From assembly GCF_011745665.1 (NCBI RefSeq), contig NZ_CP050253.1, positions 1,959,418 through 2,023,417 on the forward strand: 64,000 nt of DNA. Reading direction: 5' to 3'. The position numbers were made by a program, and so were the translations under genes. The notes below the pieces were generated by a model. It made no database searches. It was not told the origin of the DNA and worked only from the letters and a program-made list of their open reading frames with translations. Positions 10,260 through 18,853 of this stretch are shown one piece after another; within the stretch, counting starts at the first letter, position 1; each line of letters begins with the position of its first letter. This DNA comes from Zophobihabitans entericus. GTDB taxonomy: Bacteria; Pseudomonadota; Gammaproteobacteria; Enterobacterales; Orbaceae.

Positions 10260-11018
10260 TTATTCATCAATCTCATCAAGGAAGTCACCAAGTACTGCCT
10301 CTTCACGTTTTTGCTGTTGTGACGTGTCAACATTACCATCTGCAGCTAAGAAGTCATGGCGCTGGAAATAAGCCTGACGCATAAAGCTATATGGATCGCT
10401 GCTGTTATTAAGCATATCTTCGTATTCAAGGAACTGCGCACGTGTTTCAAGCCCCTGGAAGATCCATTTAGTAATAACCAGTTCGCTGGTAAGTAAGCTT
10501 AGAGGTGGATAGAGGAAATCAACGACATCACCACCATCTTCACGCAGTGTTGCCTGACCATAGAAAGGTAGTACAACATATGGACCATAACCAACCTGAT
10601 AATGTCCGAGTACGCTACCAAATGCTCTGGCTTCTGGTTTTTGTAACTGTGGATCGGCCATGCTAGCTACATCAATCAGACCACCTAAACCAAAGACAGT
10701 ATTTAAGAAGAAACGAGTAAAGTGAATGGCGGCTTTTTTACCTTCACCTTGTAATAAATAGTTAACCATTGAAGCGGGTTCGCTCAGGTTAGATGTCACG
10801 TTAGAGATACCAATACGAACAGGTTTTGGAATATAGCTTTTCCAAAATACGGCAGCAGGGCGCACGATGTAAGGATCTAAAACATTATAGTTAAAATTGA
10901 ACATAGTACGGTTAAAGCCTTCCATTGGATCGGAATAGCTATTTGTCTCAGGATCATAAGTTGCACAGCTGGTTAATGTGGTGAGCGCAAACAGAATCGT
11001 GATAAGAAATTTTTTCAT
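10260..11018 (-). CDS. mlaA: Outer-membrane lipoprotein MlaA (VacJ)
   Basis: Outer-membrane component of the Mla system that removes misplaced phospholipid from the outer leaflet. The signal peptide has lipobox LTSC with the lipidated Cys at residue 18. The MlaA core shows DPMEGFNRTMFNFNYNVLD, GLGGLIDVA, FGSVLGHYQVGYGPYVVLP and FYGQATLREDGG. The ATG at 11018 gives 252 aa (E. coli 251); an in-frame TTG three codons upstream is less likely. The neighbouring sigma-E operon serves the same envelope but is not cotranscribed with it. Confidence 0.95.
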   Translation of the reverse strand: MKKFLITILFALTTLTSCATYDPETNSYSDPMEGFNRTMFNFNYNVLDPYIVRPAAVFWKSYIPKPVRIGISNVTSNLSEPASMVNYLLQGEGKKAAIHFTRFFLNTVFGLGGLIDVASMADPQLQKPEARAFGSVLGHYQVGYGPYVVLPFYGQATLREDGGDVVDFLYPPLSLLTSELVITKWIFQGLETRAQFLEYEDMLNNSSDPYSFMRQAYFQRHDFLAADGNVDTSQQQKREEAVLGDFLDEIDE

Positions 11019-11143
11019 AATGTTCAATTTAAATTTATTGTTCTATAAAATATGTGGCAGAATTGTATCATGTATTTTAACAGAGTCGAAAAACAATTAT
11101 CTGATCTGACTCTTTCATTCTGATTTATTTATACATTTTCAAT

Positions 11144-11215
11144 GTCCTCATAGTTAAATGGATATAACGAGCCCCTCCTAAGGGCTAGTTGCAGGTTCGA
11201 TTCCTGCTGGGGACA
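11144..11215 (+). tRNA. tRNA-Arg (anticodon CCT)
   Basis: A full cloverleaf. The acceptor pairs GTCCTCA with TGGGGAC (one T-G pair). The anticodon loop CTCCTAA is closed by AGCCC/GGGCT and gives anticodon CCT, reading AGG. The T arm is GCAGG-TTCGATT-CCTGC. The discriminator A at 11215 is followed by AGA, so CCA is not encoded. The sequence closely resembles E. coli argW. Confidence 0.95.
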
Positions 11216-11393
11216 AGATCTATTTTTATTGTATTGATTGACTGTATGAAAATGTTAGTCTTTACAAAATTATCGATTAATTTACATTTTATGCACAAAA
11301 AATAATTTTTTATTCTCTTAAAGAATAAATAGATATATTAAATATGAATAATAATCAATGGATTATATTTAGGACAAAAGTCCCGAGGGGAGT

Positions 11394-11546
11394 ATGGAAT
11401 TACTTGATTTAGAGTTAACTCATGAACAACAACAAGCAGCGGTGGAAGAAATTCAAAAGCTGATGGCAGAGGGGGTGAGTTGTGCTGAGGCGATCATCAT
11501 CGTGGCCCAAAAAATCCGTGAAAATACTCCTGCGAACGATAAATAG
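11394..11546 (+). CDS. yoaH: YoaH family (UPF0181) small protein
   Basis: A 50-residue protein of unknown function. It starts [20 protein letters not shown] and continues [20 protein letters not shown], matching E. coli YoaH ([20 protein letters not shown] region). The ribosome site GAGGGGAG lies just before the ATG at 11394, which supports real expression. It sits between tRNA-Arg and a cold-shock gene, and the 178 bases upstream hold no other gene. Family assignment is by recalled similarity; no function is claimed. Confidence 0.85.
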   Translation: MELLDLELTHEQQQAAVEEIQKLMAEGVSCAEAIIIVAQKIRENTPANDK

Positions 11547-11821
11547 CTGCTTAATTGTATGTTTTTTGCAAAATAATGTGATACGTGTCTTAAAATACCC
11601 GATTAAGCCCTTGCTTTAAGTGCCATTATATGCGGTAATAGTCGCGGACATAATTTGCAGTTCTGCTTGTTATAACATTGGGTATAAGTAGTTCCTGTTT
11701 AAACATAATCTTCGATTTAGCTTTAACAGATCTCTTCTTGGATGTTCTTATAAGTAAATGCTAATCTTATGGCCAAGAGAGCCGTTCCGGCTAATATTAA
11801 TTATCGTTAGGAAGTTTAGTA
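11547..11821 (+). promoter_or_regulatory. Long 5' leader region of the cold-shock gene
   Basis: A gap of 275 bases before the cold-shock protein gene. Long structured leaders are typical of csp genes. A 13-codon open frame (ATG at 11769, TAG at 11808-11810) ends on the ribosome site of the csp gene, but it has no good ribosome site of its own. The exact promoter could not be fixed by eye. Confidence 0.35.
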
Positions 11822-12031
11822 ATGACTAAGAAAACTGGCCACGTTAAGTGGTTCAATGAAAGCAAAGGTTTTGGTTTTATCACTCCAGCTGATGGAAGCA
11901 AAGATGTATTCGTACATTTCTCAGCAATCGCTGGTGATGGTTTCAAAACTTTAGCTGAAGGCCAACAAGTAGAGTTCGCTATCCAGGATAGCCCTCGTGG
12001 TCCAGCAGCGGCTGAAGTTGTTGTAATCTAA
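11822..12031 (+). CDS. cspE: Cold-shock protein, CspC/CspE type
   Basis: A 69 aa single cold-shock domain that binds single-stranded RNA/DNA and melts RNA structure or acts as an antiterminator. RNP1 is KGFGFITP (residues 15-22) and RNP2 is VFVHFSAI (29-36). The sequence is nearer to E. coli CspE/CspC than CspA ([20 protein letters not shown] and GFKTLAEGQ conserved). TTAGGAAG precedes the ATG. A strong terminator follows, so it is probably monocistronic. The symbol is by best resemblance; cspC is equally possible. Confidence 0.93.
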   Translation: MTKKTGHVKWFNESKGFGFITPADGSKDVFVHFSAIAGDGFKTLAEGQQVEFAIQDSPRGPAAAEVVVI

Positions 12032-12048
12032 CATCAGTTTGAATGATT

Positions 12049-12080
12049 AAAACCCGTCTTATGGCGGGTTTTGTTGTTTT
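12049..12080 (+). terminator. Intrinsic terminator after the csp gene
   Basis: AAAACCCG (12049-12056) pairs exactly with CGGGTTTT (12065-12072) across an 8-base loop, followed by GTTGTTTT. Confidence 0.85.
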
Positions 12081-12164
12081 AGGAAAGAATAAATTTAATG
12101 TAAACATTTAAAATTTATTTTAGTTAACATATAATTGAACCATACTCAGCTTATGGTGGAAATT

Positions 12165-13025
12165 ATGTTATATCTTGTCATTGTTACTCTCATCTGGTCT
12201 TTTTCTTTTAGTTTCATTGGTGTGTACTTAAGCGGACAGGTTGACTCCTGGTTTGCGGTAGCTATCCGGATTGTACTGGCTTGTTTATTATTTTTACCTT
12301 TTCTGCGTTTTAAATCAGTATCACTTAAGCAGTGTATTCTCTTTATGTTGGTTGGAGCTTCTCAGCTCAGTATTATGTATATCTTTTACTATCATTCGTT
12401 TAACTACATCAGTGTGCCAGAGATTTTACTGTTCACCATCATGACGCCTGTTTATGTCACGCTAATATATGATCTCTTACAACGTCATCCACTACGCTGG
12501 GCCTATCTGTTTACTGCTGTTTTGGCAGTAATTGGTACCGCGATTATTCGTTATAACCAAATCAGCACTAATTTTATCGTTGGTTTTTTACTGATTCAGG
12601 GGGCAAATATTTTCTTTGCGCTGGGTCAGGTTGGTTATAAACGTATTATGGAGCTCTATCCGATGCCGCAGCATCAGGCCTTTTCCTGGGTCTATTTGGG
12701 GGCAGCAGTTGTGGCTGTAATTTGTTGGTTACTTTTTGGTGATATGAACAGGTTTCCAACCACGACAACGCAATGGATTGTACTGCTTTGGCTTGGTATC
12801 GTCGCATCAGGTGTGTGTTATTTTCTCTGGAATTATGGTGCGACAAAAGTGGATTCCGGTACCCTGGCAATTATGAATAATGCGGTAGTACCGCTGGGTA
12901 TTTTAGTTAATGTGGTTGTCTGGCAACAACAGATAGAGTGGGGGCGATTTATTATTGGTTCGATTGTAATTATTGCAGCATTGGTTCTTCATCGATATTG
13001 GATTGTCAAAACAGACAGTTTATAA
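12165..13025 (+). CDS. DMT-superfamily (EamA domain) permease
   Basis: An integral inner-membrane carrier with about ten hydrophobic segments in two EamA repeats; WSFSFSFIG near the N-terminus and the C-terminal repeat around YFLWNYGATKVDSGTLAIMN are typical of the carboxylate/amino acid/amine transporter group. The substrate is unknown. The ATG at 12165 is preferred because GGTGGA lies 5 bases upstream; an ATG at 12153 and a TTG at 12135 are in frame but lack a ribosome site. This gives 286 aa. It stands alone between two hairpins. Confidence 0.85.
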   Translation: MLYLVIVTLIWSFSFSFIGVYLSGQVDSWFAVAIRIVLACLLFLPFLRFKSVSLKQCILFMLVGASQLSIMYIFYYHSFNYISVPEILLFTIMTPVYVTLIYDLLQRHPLRWAYLFTAVLAVIGTAIIRYNQISTNFIVGFLLIQGANIFFALGQVGYKRIMELYPMPQHQAFSWVYLGAAVVAVICWLLFGDMNRFPTTTTQWIVLLWLGIVASGVCYFLWNYGATKVDSGTLAIMNNAVVPLGILVNVVVWQQQIEWGRFIIGSIVIIAALVLHRYWIVKTDSL

Positions 13026-13048
13026 TGCATGGCGCAGAAAAGAAAAAA

Positions 13049-13068
13049 GCCGCCTAAACTAAGGCGGC
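13049..13068 (-). terminator. Hairpin with its T run on the minus strand
   Basis: GCCGCCT (13049-13055) and AGGCGGC (13062-13068) form a perfect 7-bp G+C-rich stem. The A run (13043-13048) lies on the left, so the poly-U tail would form only for minus-strand transcription. On the plus strand it lacks a T run and would be a weak terminator for the permease gene. Confidence 0.55.
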
Positions 13069-13192
13069 CGTTCATAATTTAAAATGAAAAATAATGCAGT
13101 GGCACTTATTAAGACAAACTAAAAATTAATAAGTTCCCCATAATATAAAAATAATTAAATATTTTTTGAAAAATGATCAAATAAGGCGACAG

Positions 13193-14335
13193 ATGACGAT
13201 ACAGTGTGATTATTATGCAAAAAAACAGTGTCTATCCTGTCAGTGGTTAGCGAAGCCTTACACTAAACAAATTGAAGTTAAACAACATAATTTATCAGAT
13301 AAACTCAAATCTTTTCATCCTGAATTAATTTTATCGCCTGTTGTTAGTGAACTATTTCATTTCCGTAATAAAGCCAAAATGGTTGTTACCGGAACAGTGG
13401 AAAAGCCGATTTTGGGTATTATTAATCATGAACAGCAAGGAATTGATCTATGCCACTGTCCTTTATATGAACGAGGTATTGCTGAAACACTTGAACTCTT
13501 AAAAGGGTTTATTAAAAAGAATAGTCTGGTTCCTTATAATATTAATAAAAAGAAAGGTGAACTTAAGTTCATTATTCTGACTGTGCATCAAACAAAAATC
13601 ATGCTACGTTTTGTGTTGCGTTCTGAAAATATGGTGGAACAGATTCGGGTTGTTTTACCTGAACTACAACAATTAATTCCGAATCTGGTGGTAGTTTCTG
13701 CCAATATTCAGCCTAAACATGCAGCAATTTTAGAGGGTGAACAGGAAATTATCTTGACCGAGAATGGTGTACTACCTGTGATGCTTAATCAGATTCCACT
13801 ATTTATCCGTCCACAAAGTTTTTTCCAAACCAACACCAACGTTGCTGAAAAACTCTATCAAACCGCAAATGAGTGGATCGATGAGTTAAATTGTTCCTCA
13901 CAACAAGTGCAATCTATTTGGGACCTTTTTTGTGGTGTAGGTGGTTTTGGATTGCATTGCACTAAACCCAATATGCGCCTGACCGGGATTGAAATTAATC
14001 AGGAGGCGATCGCCTGTGCCAAAAAATCGGCGGAGCAATTAGGGTTGTCTCACACTGATTTTCGTTCTCTGGATTCCACCGCTTTTGCTCTGGCACAGCA
14101 AGATATTCCGGATTTAGTTCTGGTTAATCCACCCCGTCGGGGGATTGGCAAGGTACTGGCTGAATATCTGCAACAAGTCGCTCCAAAATATATTTTATAT
14201 TCGAGTTGTAATCCAGATAGCTTAGGGCAGGACCTGCTTAGTTTGACTAATTATCAGCTAAATAAAGTACAACTTTTTGATATGTTTCCCCATACAGAAC
14301 ATATGGAAGTCATGGTACTATTAATTAAAAAATAA
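13193..14335 (+). CDS. rlmC: 23S rRNA (uracil-747-C5) methyltransferase
   Basis: SAM-dependent, iron-sulfur RNA methyltransferase that makes m5U747 in 23S rRNA. The N-terminal cluster cysteines are seen in CDYYAKKQCLSCQW and DLCHCPLY. The methyltransferase domain has WDLFCGVGGFGLHC and the PPRRGIG and YSSCN motifs with the catalytic Cys; the C-terminus is MFPHTEHMEVM. The ATG at 13193 follows AAGGCGACAG and gives 380 aa (E. coli RlmC 375); an upstream TTG in frame is unlikely. FRNKAKMVV is diagnostic of the RumB branch. Confidence 0.95.
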   Translation: MTIQCDYYAKKQCLSCQWLAKPYTKQIEVKQHNLSDKLKSFHPELILSPVVSELFHFRNKAKMVVTGTVEKPILGIINHEQQGIDLCHCPLYERGIAETLELLKGFIKKNSLVPYNINKKKGELKFIILTVHQTKIMLRFVLRSENMVEQIRVVLPELQQLIPNLVVVSANIQPKHAAILEGEQEIILTENGVLPVMLNQIPLFIRPQSFFQTNTNVAEKLYQTANEWIDELNCSSQQVQSIWDLFCGVGGFGLHCTKPNMRLTGIEINQEAIACAKKSAEQLGLSHTDFRSLDSTAFALAQQDIPDLVLVNPPRRGIGKVLAEYLQQVAPKYILYSSCNPDSLGQDLLSLTNYQLNKVQLFDMFPHTEHMEVMVLLIKK

Positions 14336-14366
14336 CCATTTAAAAAATCTAACAAAAGGTCAGAAT

Positions 14367-15065
14367 ATGCAAACAATTGGCTTACTTGGCGGTATGAGCT
14401 GGGAAAGTACGGTGACTTATTATCAAGTGATTAACCGTATTATCAAAAAACAATTGGGTGGATTACACTCAGCAAAATGTGTTTTGTATAGCGTCGATTT
14501 TCAGGAGATTGAATCCTGTCAAGCCAATGGTGACTGGGAACAGAGCGCTAAAATTCTGACTAAGGCTGCTCAAAATCTGGAAAAAGCAGGTGCAGATTTT
14601 ATTGTGATTTGTACTAATACTATGCATAAGGTAGCTTCGCAGATTCAGGCCGGTATCGCTATTCCAATTCATCATATTGCAGAGATGACAGCTAAACAAT
14701 TACAGCATAAAAAGATTAAACGTGTTGCGTTATTAGGTACAAAATACACCATGGAGCAGGATTTTTACAAAAATGTGCTTATTAAGAATGGTATTGAAGT
14801 CTTGATCCCAGACGAAGAAGAACGTACTTGTGTTAACGATATTATCTATCATGAACTCTGTCTTGGTGTGATTAAATCTGAATCTAAACAACAATATTTA
14901 AGGATAATTGACCATTTAGTTAAACAAGGTGCTGAAGGTATTATTCTTGGTTGTACTGAGATTGGTTTATTAATTAATCAAACAGATACCAATGCACCAT
15001 TATTTGATACCAGTTTAATTCATGCAACCAGTGCAGCACTACGGGCTATTGGACTTAATGAATAA
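14367..15065 (+). CDS. ygeA: Aspartate/glutamate-type amino acid racemase, YgeA-like
   Basis: A PLP-independent racemase of the Asp/Glu racemase family; E. coli YgeA acts broadly on amino acids including homoserine, giving D-amino acids. The two catalytic cysteines are in VICTNTMHK (about residue 83) and ILGCTEIGLL (about residue 196). The start MQTIGLLGGMSWESTVTYY is nearly identical to YgeA. It is 232 aa (E. coli 230). A ribosome site (AAAAGGTCAG) precedes the ATG. It lies 31 bases after rlmC. Substrate range is inferred from the family. Confidence 0.9.
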   Translation: MQTIGLLGGMSWESTVTYYQVINRIIKKQLGGLHSAKCVLYSVDFQEIESCQANGDWEQSAKILTKAAQNLEKAGADFIVICTNTMHKVASQIQAGIAIPIHHIAEMTAKQLQHKKIKRVALLGTKYTMEQDFYKNVLIKNGIEVLIPDEEERTCVNDIIYHELCLGVIKSESKQQYLRIIDHLVKQGAEGIILGCTEIGLLINQTDTNAPLFDTSLIHATSAALRAIGLNE

Positions 15066-15211
15066 CATTTGATTATTACTGTTTAGTGATAAGAGTGATA
15101 GATAAAATCCCGACTGTATAAAGTGAAGTTATGTTATGATGAGCCACCTAAAAATAGGTATAATTAATAATTATCGCCAATTTATATTTATCTAAAGATG
15201 TGGAGGCAATT

Positions 15212-16774
15212 TTGATCCCAAATGTATCTAATGCTCTATCCTGGTTAGAGAAACACCATACCATTTTGCAAGGAATTCAACGTGGTTTAGAACGTGAAAC
15301 GCTGAGAATTCTTCCGGATGGGACCTTAGCAAGTACGCCTTTCCCAAGTTCAATTGGTTCAGCTTTAACTCACCCTTGGGTGACCACTGATTTTGCGGAG
15401 TCAATGTTAGAGTTTATTACTCCAGTGAATTGTAACATCGATTATATGTTGACGTTTTTACGCGATCTGCATCGCTACACGAGTGTAAGTATTGGTGATG
15501 AGCTGATGTGGCCACTGAGCATGCCATGTTTTGTTGCCAAAGAAGATGACATTATTTTAGCGCAGTATGGTACGTCTAACGAAGGGCGTATGAAAACTCT
15601 TTATCGTGAAGGCTTAAAACGCCGTTATGGTGCAATGATGCAAACCATTTCCGGTGTTCATTATAACTTCTCTCTGCCGATGGCGTTTTGGCAGGCACGT
15701 GATGGTGTTAAAAATGCTGATGAAGGTAAAGATGTTATTTCAGAAGGCTATTTCAGACTCATTCGTAACTATTACCGATTTGGTTGGGTGATTCCATTCT
15801 TATTTGGTGCTTCACCATCTATGTGTTCTTCATTTATTAAAGATCCTAAGAAAGCGGCTGAGTTTGAAAAAATGACTCAGGGTAAAGGTTATTTACCTTA
15901 TGCGACTTCTTTAAGAATGAGTGATTTAGGCTATACCAATGATGCGCAGCGTAGTCTGGGCATTACATTTAATCATTTAGATACTTACGCTGAAGGGCTT
16001 AAACGAGCAACTCAACTTAAGTCAGAAGAATTTAGTAAAATTGGTGTGAAAGTTGATGGTGAATATCGTCAGCTCAATGATAATATTTTGCAGATTGAAA
16101 ATGAGTTTTATGGCCCAATTCGTCCTAAACGCGTGACTCAACCGGGTGAGACTCCGTCAGATGCTCTGCTACGTGGTGGCATTGAGTATATCGAGGTTCG
16201 GGCACTGGACGTTAATCCCTTCTCTCCAATTGGTATTACTGAAGAACAAATTCGTTTTATTGATCTATTCCTTATCTGGTGTGCTTTGGCTGATGCGCCG
16301 GACATGAGTGCAGCAGAGCTTGAGTGTGCTAAACTTAACTGGAGCAGGGTGATTATGGAAGGGCGTAAACCTGATCAGACTATCAGCTTTGAGTGTGATA
16401 GTTATCGCAAGCCATTATCAAAAGTAGGCCATGCATTATTTGATGATTTGCTCAGAGTAGCAGATGTTCTTGATCGTTCAGAACAGAAAAAACCATATCG
16501 TGAGGTTTGCGAACGTCTGCGTGTCACGTTTGATGAACCTGAACTTACATTATCAGGCAGGACTCTACAAGCGATCCGTGATTTAGGCACTGGGGAGTTT
16601 GGTCTGGCGCTGGCAAAACAATATCAACAGCAGCTGGTCAAAGAACCATTACAGGTTCTGACAGAAAAAGACTTCTTAAAACAAAGAGATCTCTCTTTAA
16701 ATAAACAACGTACTAAAGAGTTACAGCAAACAGAAAGTTTTGATGAGTTTTTAGCAAAAAATAAATCCAAATAA
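15212..16774 (+). CDS. gshA: Glutamate-cysteine ligase (TTG start)
   Basis: First step of glutathione synthesis: ATP-dependent joining of L-glutamate and L-cysteine. Landmarks are [13 protein letters not shown] (about 22-34), [47 protein letters not shown] and [20 protein letters not shown]. The start is TTG at 15212: a perfect GGAGG (15202-15206) lies 5 bases upstream and the N-terminus then reads [14 protein letters not shown], as in E. coli, which also uses TTG. This gives 520 aa (E. coli 518). The GTG at 15200 overlaps the ribosome site and is rejected. Confidence 0.97.
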   Translation: MIPNVSNALSWLEKHHTILQGIQRGLERETLRILPDGTLASTPFPSSIGSALTHPWVTTDFAESMLEFITPVNCNIDYMLTFLRDLHRYTSVSIGDELMWPLSMPCFVAKEDDIILAQYGTSNEGRMKTLYREGLKRRYGAMMQTISGVHYNFSLPMAFWQARDGVKNADEGKDVISEGYFRLIRNYYRFGWVIPFLFGASPSMCSSFIKDPKKAAEFEKMTQGKGYLPYATSLRMSDLGYTNDAQRSLGITFNHLDTYAEGLKRATQLKSEEFSKIGVKVDGEYRQLNDNILQIENEFYGPIRPKRVTQPGETPSDALLRGGIEYIEVRALDVNPFSPIGITEEQIRFIDLFLIWCALADAPDMSAAELECAKLNWSRVIMEGRKPDQTISFECDSYRKPLSKVGHALFDDLLRVADVLDRSEQKKPYREVCERLRVTFDEPELTLSGRTLQAIRDLGTGEFGLALAKQYQQQLVKEPLQVLTEKDFLKQRDLSLNKQRTKELQQTESFDEFLAKNKSK

Positions 16775-16787
16775 CCAGAGGATTCTG

Positions 16788-17555
16788 ATGGCAGATGATA
16801 TCTATACATTGAGATATTCCGCGAATAAAGATGTTGAGTTTATTCTGCCTGATCACAATATTATTGTGAATCATCCACTCTCAGACGAGAGAAAAATTGA
16901 TGTTCTGGTCTGGAATATTTTTAAGCAAAAACGCTCTGCCTGGACGAGTGTACTGGAAAAATATGGCAAACCAAGTCAGCTGGTACTACTACAGGAAGCA
17001 CAGACAACGCCTGAGCTGATCAATTACGTGACAAGAAATCACATCGTGGCTGATCAGGTTCCGGCGTTTTCATTCAACGATAATTATGCTGGTGTGATGA
17101 CACTGGCCAAAACCTATCCGGTTTGTGCACTACCATTTAAAGAGCGTGAGCCTCTGATTCGTATTCCAAAATCAGCTCTTATTACTATTTATCCTCTTGC
17201 TCAAACACATCAAATGTTGATGGTGGCAAATATTCATGCAGTTAATTTTAGTTTTGGGATTAAAATTTATCAGCAGCAGATTCGTTTGTTATTAAATCGA
17301 ATTTATCAGCATCAGGGGCCGGTTATTTTAGCTGGGGATTTTAACACCTGGAGCAAACAACGTTTAGATTTACTACATTATCTGACTACTTCGATTAACT
17401 TACAGCAGGTACGTTTTACGTCTGATATCCGTAAAACTTTTTTAGGCAGGCCTTTAGATTTTGTTTTCTATCGTGGGCTGGATATTGAGCAGGCCAGAAC
17501 CATCTATACTATGGCATCTGACCATAATCCACTGTCAGTGACTTTTACTTACTAA
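16788..17555 (+). CDS. yafD: YafD family endonuclease/exonuclease/phosphatase-fold protein
   Basis: UPF0294 protein of the EEP (DNase I-like) fold; the biological substrate is not established. EEP motifs are seen: VWNIFKQKR, LLQEAQTTPELI (catalytic Glu), ANIHAVNFSFG, LAGDFNTW, RPLDFVFYRG and the final SDHNPL. It is 255 aa (E. coli YafD 266). It lies 13 bases after gshA with AGAGG before the ATG. The neighbours mltD, gloB, rnhA, dnaQ and tRNA-Asp keep the E. coli order. Its stop touches the convergent mltD stop with no gap. Confidence 0.92.
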   Translation: MADDIYTLRYSANKDVEFILPDHNIIVNHPLSDERKIDVLVWNIFKQKRSAWTSVLEKYGKPSQLVLLQEAQTTPELINYVTRNHIVADQVPAFSFNDNYAGVMTLAKTYPVCALPFKEREPLIRIPKSALITIYPLAQTHQMLMVANIHAVNFSFGIKIYQQQIRLLLNRIYQHQGPVILAGDFNTWSKQRLDLLHYLTTSINLQQVRFTSDIRKTFLGRPLDFVFYRGLDIEQARTIYTMASDHNPLSVTFTY

Positions 17556-18791
17556 TTAACTGGAACTACCATTACGAACATTAATGGTTAGCTTGTCTCC
17601 TGGTCTAAGACGATCAGCATTTTTCAGATTATTCCATTTCAGAATTTCACTGACTTTTACATGATGGTTTTTTGCAATCATTGACAGGTTATCACCTGGC
17701 TTTACCTGATAAACGATCTGACTGTTACGACGATGTTGTTGTGCGTAAGTCTGTAAATCAATATCGGTGATACTTTTATATTTAAGGTTGGTTGATGTAA
17801 TTGCATAAGCGTCATTAAGTTCAGCTTGTTGTGTTGCGCTAATCAGGTCAATGATTTCTGCCTGCGAATAGTTTTCACTCACCAGTCTCTCGTAGAGTAA
17901 TTCCGCATAACTACTTGGAACTAAAAGATGGAAAGGGCCATTAAGTATTTGTTTAGAATAGCCAGCATTATAAGTTTTCAATTCTTCCATGGTCAGGTCG
18001 GTAAACTGAGAAACACGTTCTAATTTAATTTTTTCACCGATATCCACTTTTACTAGAGCATTACTGTAATCAAGTTCAGGTAAGGTAATACCATAATTAC
18101 CACAATGTTTCACGATATCGATTAGAGCTAACATTTTAGGCACATATTGCATAGTTTCTTTAGGTAAATTTAATGCCCAGTAATGGGTTGGTAAGCCTTT
18201 GCTTTTATTCCATGCAATCGCACGACGTACCCGGCCTTCACCAGCATTATAAGCAGCCAGAGTTAATAACCAGTCACCATCAAAGCTTTTATTCAGATAT
18301 TCCAGTAAATTCAGCGCAGTATTAGTTGATTCAATTAAATCACGACGAGGATCAAACCACTGATTTTTACTCATGCCATAGGCTGACGCAGTAATTGGAA
18401 CAATTTGCCAAAGACCTGCAGCTTTAGCAGAAGATGTGGCTAAAGGATTATAAGCACTTTCGAGCAATGGTAGTAAGGCTAATTCAATAGGCATATTACG
18501 CTGATGTAATGAATTAACAATAAAGTACATATAAGGTTCAGAACGCATCGCTGTTCGCTCAAATGATATTTTATATTTAATAAAATTATCACGTTCAGCA
18601 ATAATACGTTGATTTAACGGAATGTTAATCTGAGATTCATTTTGAATAAAGACCCACGGATTTTGTAAGTCAGCAGGGGCTGGTTTAGGCGTAGTAATTA
18701 CTGTTGTATCAGGTTTTGGTTCTGCTGGTTTTTTGCTTGTTGTTTGGCAGCCAGCTAATGCAACAATAAGAATAATAAAGAGTTTTTTCAT
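17556..18791 (-). CDS. mltD: Membrane-bound lytic murein transglycosylase D
   Basis: Lipoprotein that cleaves the glycan strands of peptidoglycan with 1,6-anhydro ring formation. The signal peptide has lipobox ALAGC (Cys 15). The SLT domain shows PIELALLPLLESAYNPLATS with the catalytic Glu, AAGLWQIVP and LAAYNAGEGRVRRAI. One clear LysM domain ends the protein (YQVKPGDNLSMIAKNHHVKV). It is 411 aa against 452 in E. coli, which has two LysM copies, so one LysM seems lost or degenerate. It is transcribed away from gloB, with a 62-base gap. Confidence 0.94.
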   Translation of the reverse strand: MKKLFIILIVALAGCQTTSKKPAEPKPDTTVITTPKPAPADLQNPWVFIQNESQINIPLNQRIIAERDNFIKYKISFERTAMRSEPYMYFIVNSLHQRNMPIELALLPLLESAYNPLATSSAKAAGLWQIVPITASAYGMSKNQWFDPRRDLIESTNTALNLLEYLNKSFDGDWLLTLAAYNAGEGRVRRAIAWNKSKGLPTHYWALNLPKETMQYVPKMLALIDIVKHCGNYGITLPELDYSNALVKVDIGEKIKLERVSQFTDLTMEELKTYNAGYSKQILNGPFHLLVPSSYAELLYERLVSENYSQAEIIDLISATQQAELNDAYAITSTNLKYKSITDIDLQTYAQQHRRNSQIVYQVKPGDNLSMIAKNHHVKVSEILKWNNLKNADRLRPGDKLTINVRNGSSS

Positions 18792-18853
18792 GTTGTTTTT
18801 TGTTTGCTAAGTTATTTTTATAGTTATTACTTGTAGCAGGCGCAAAAAACAGA

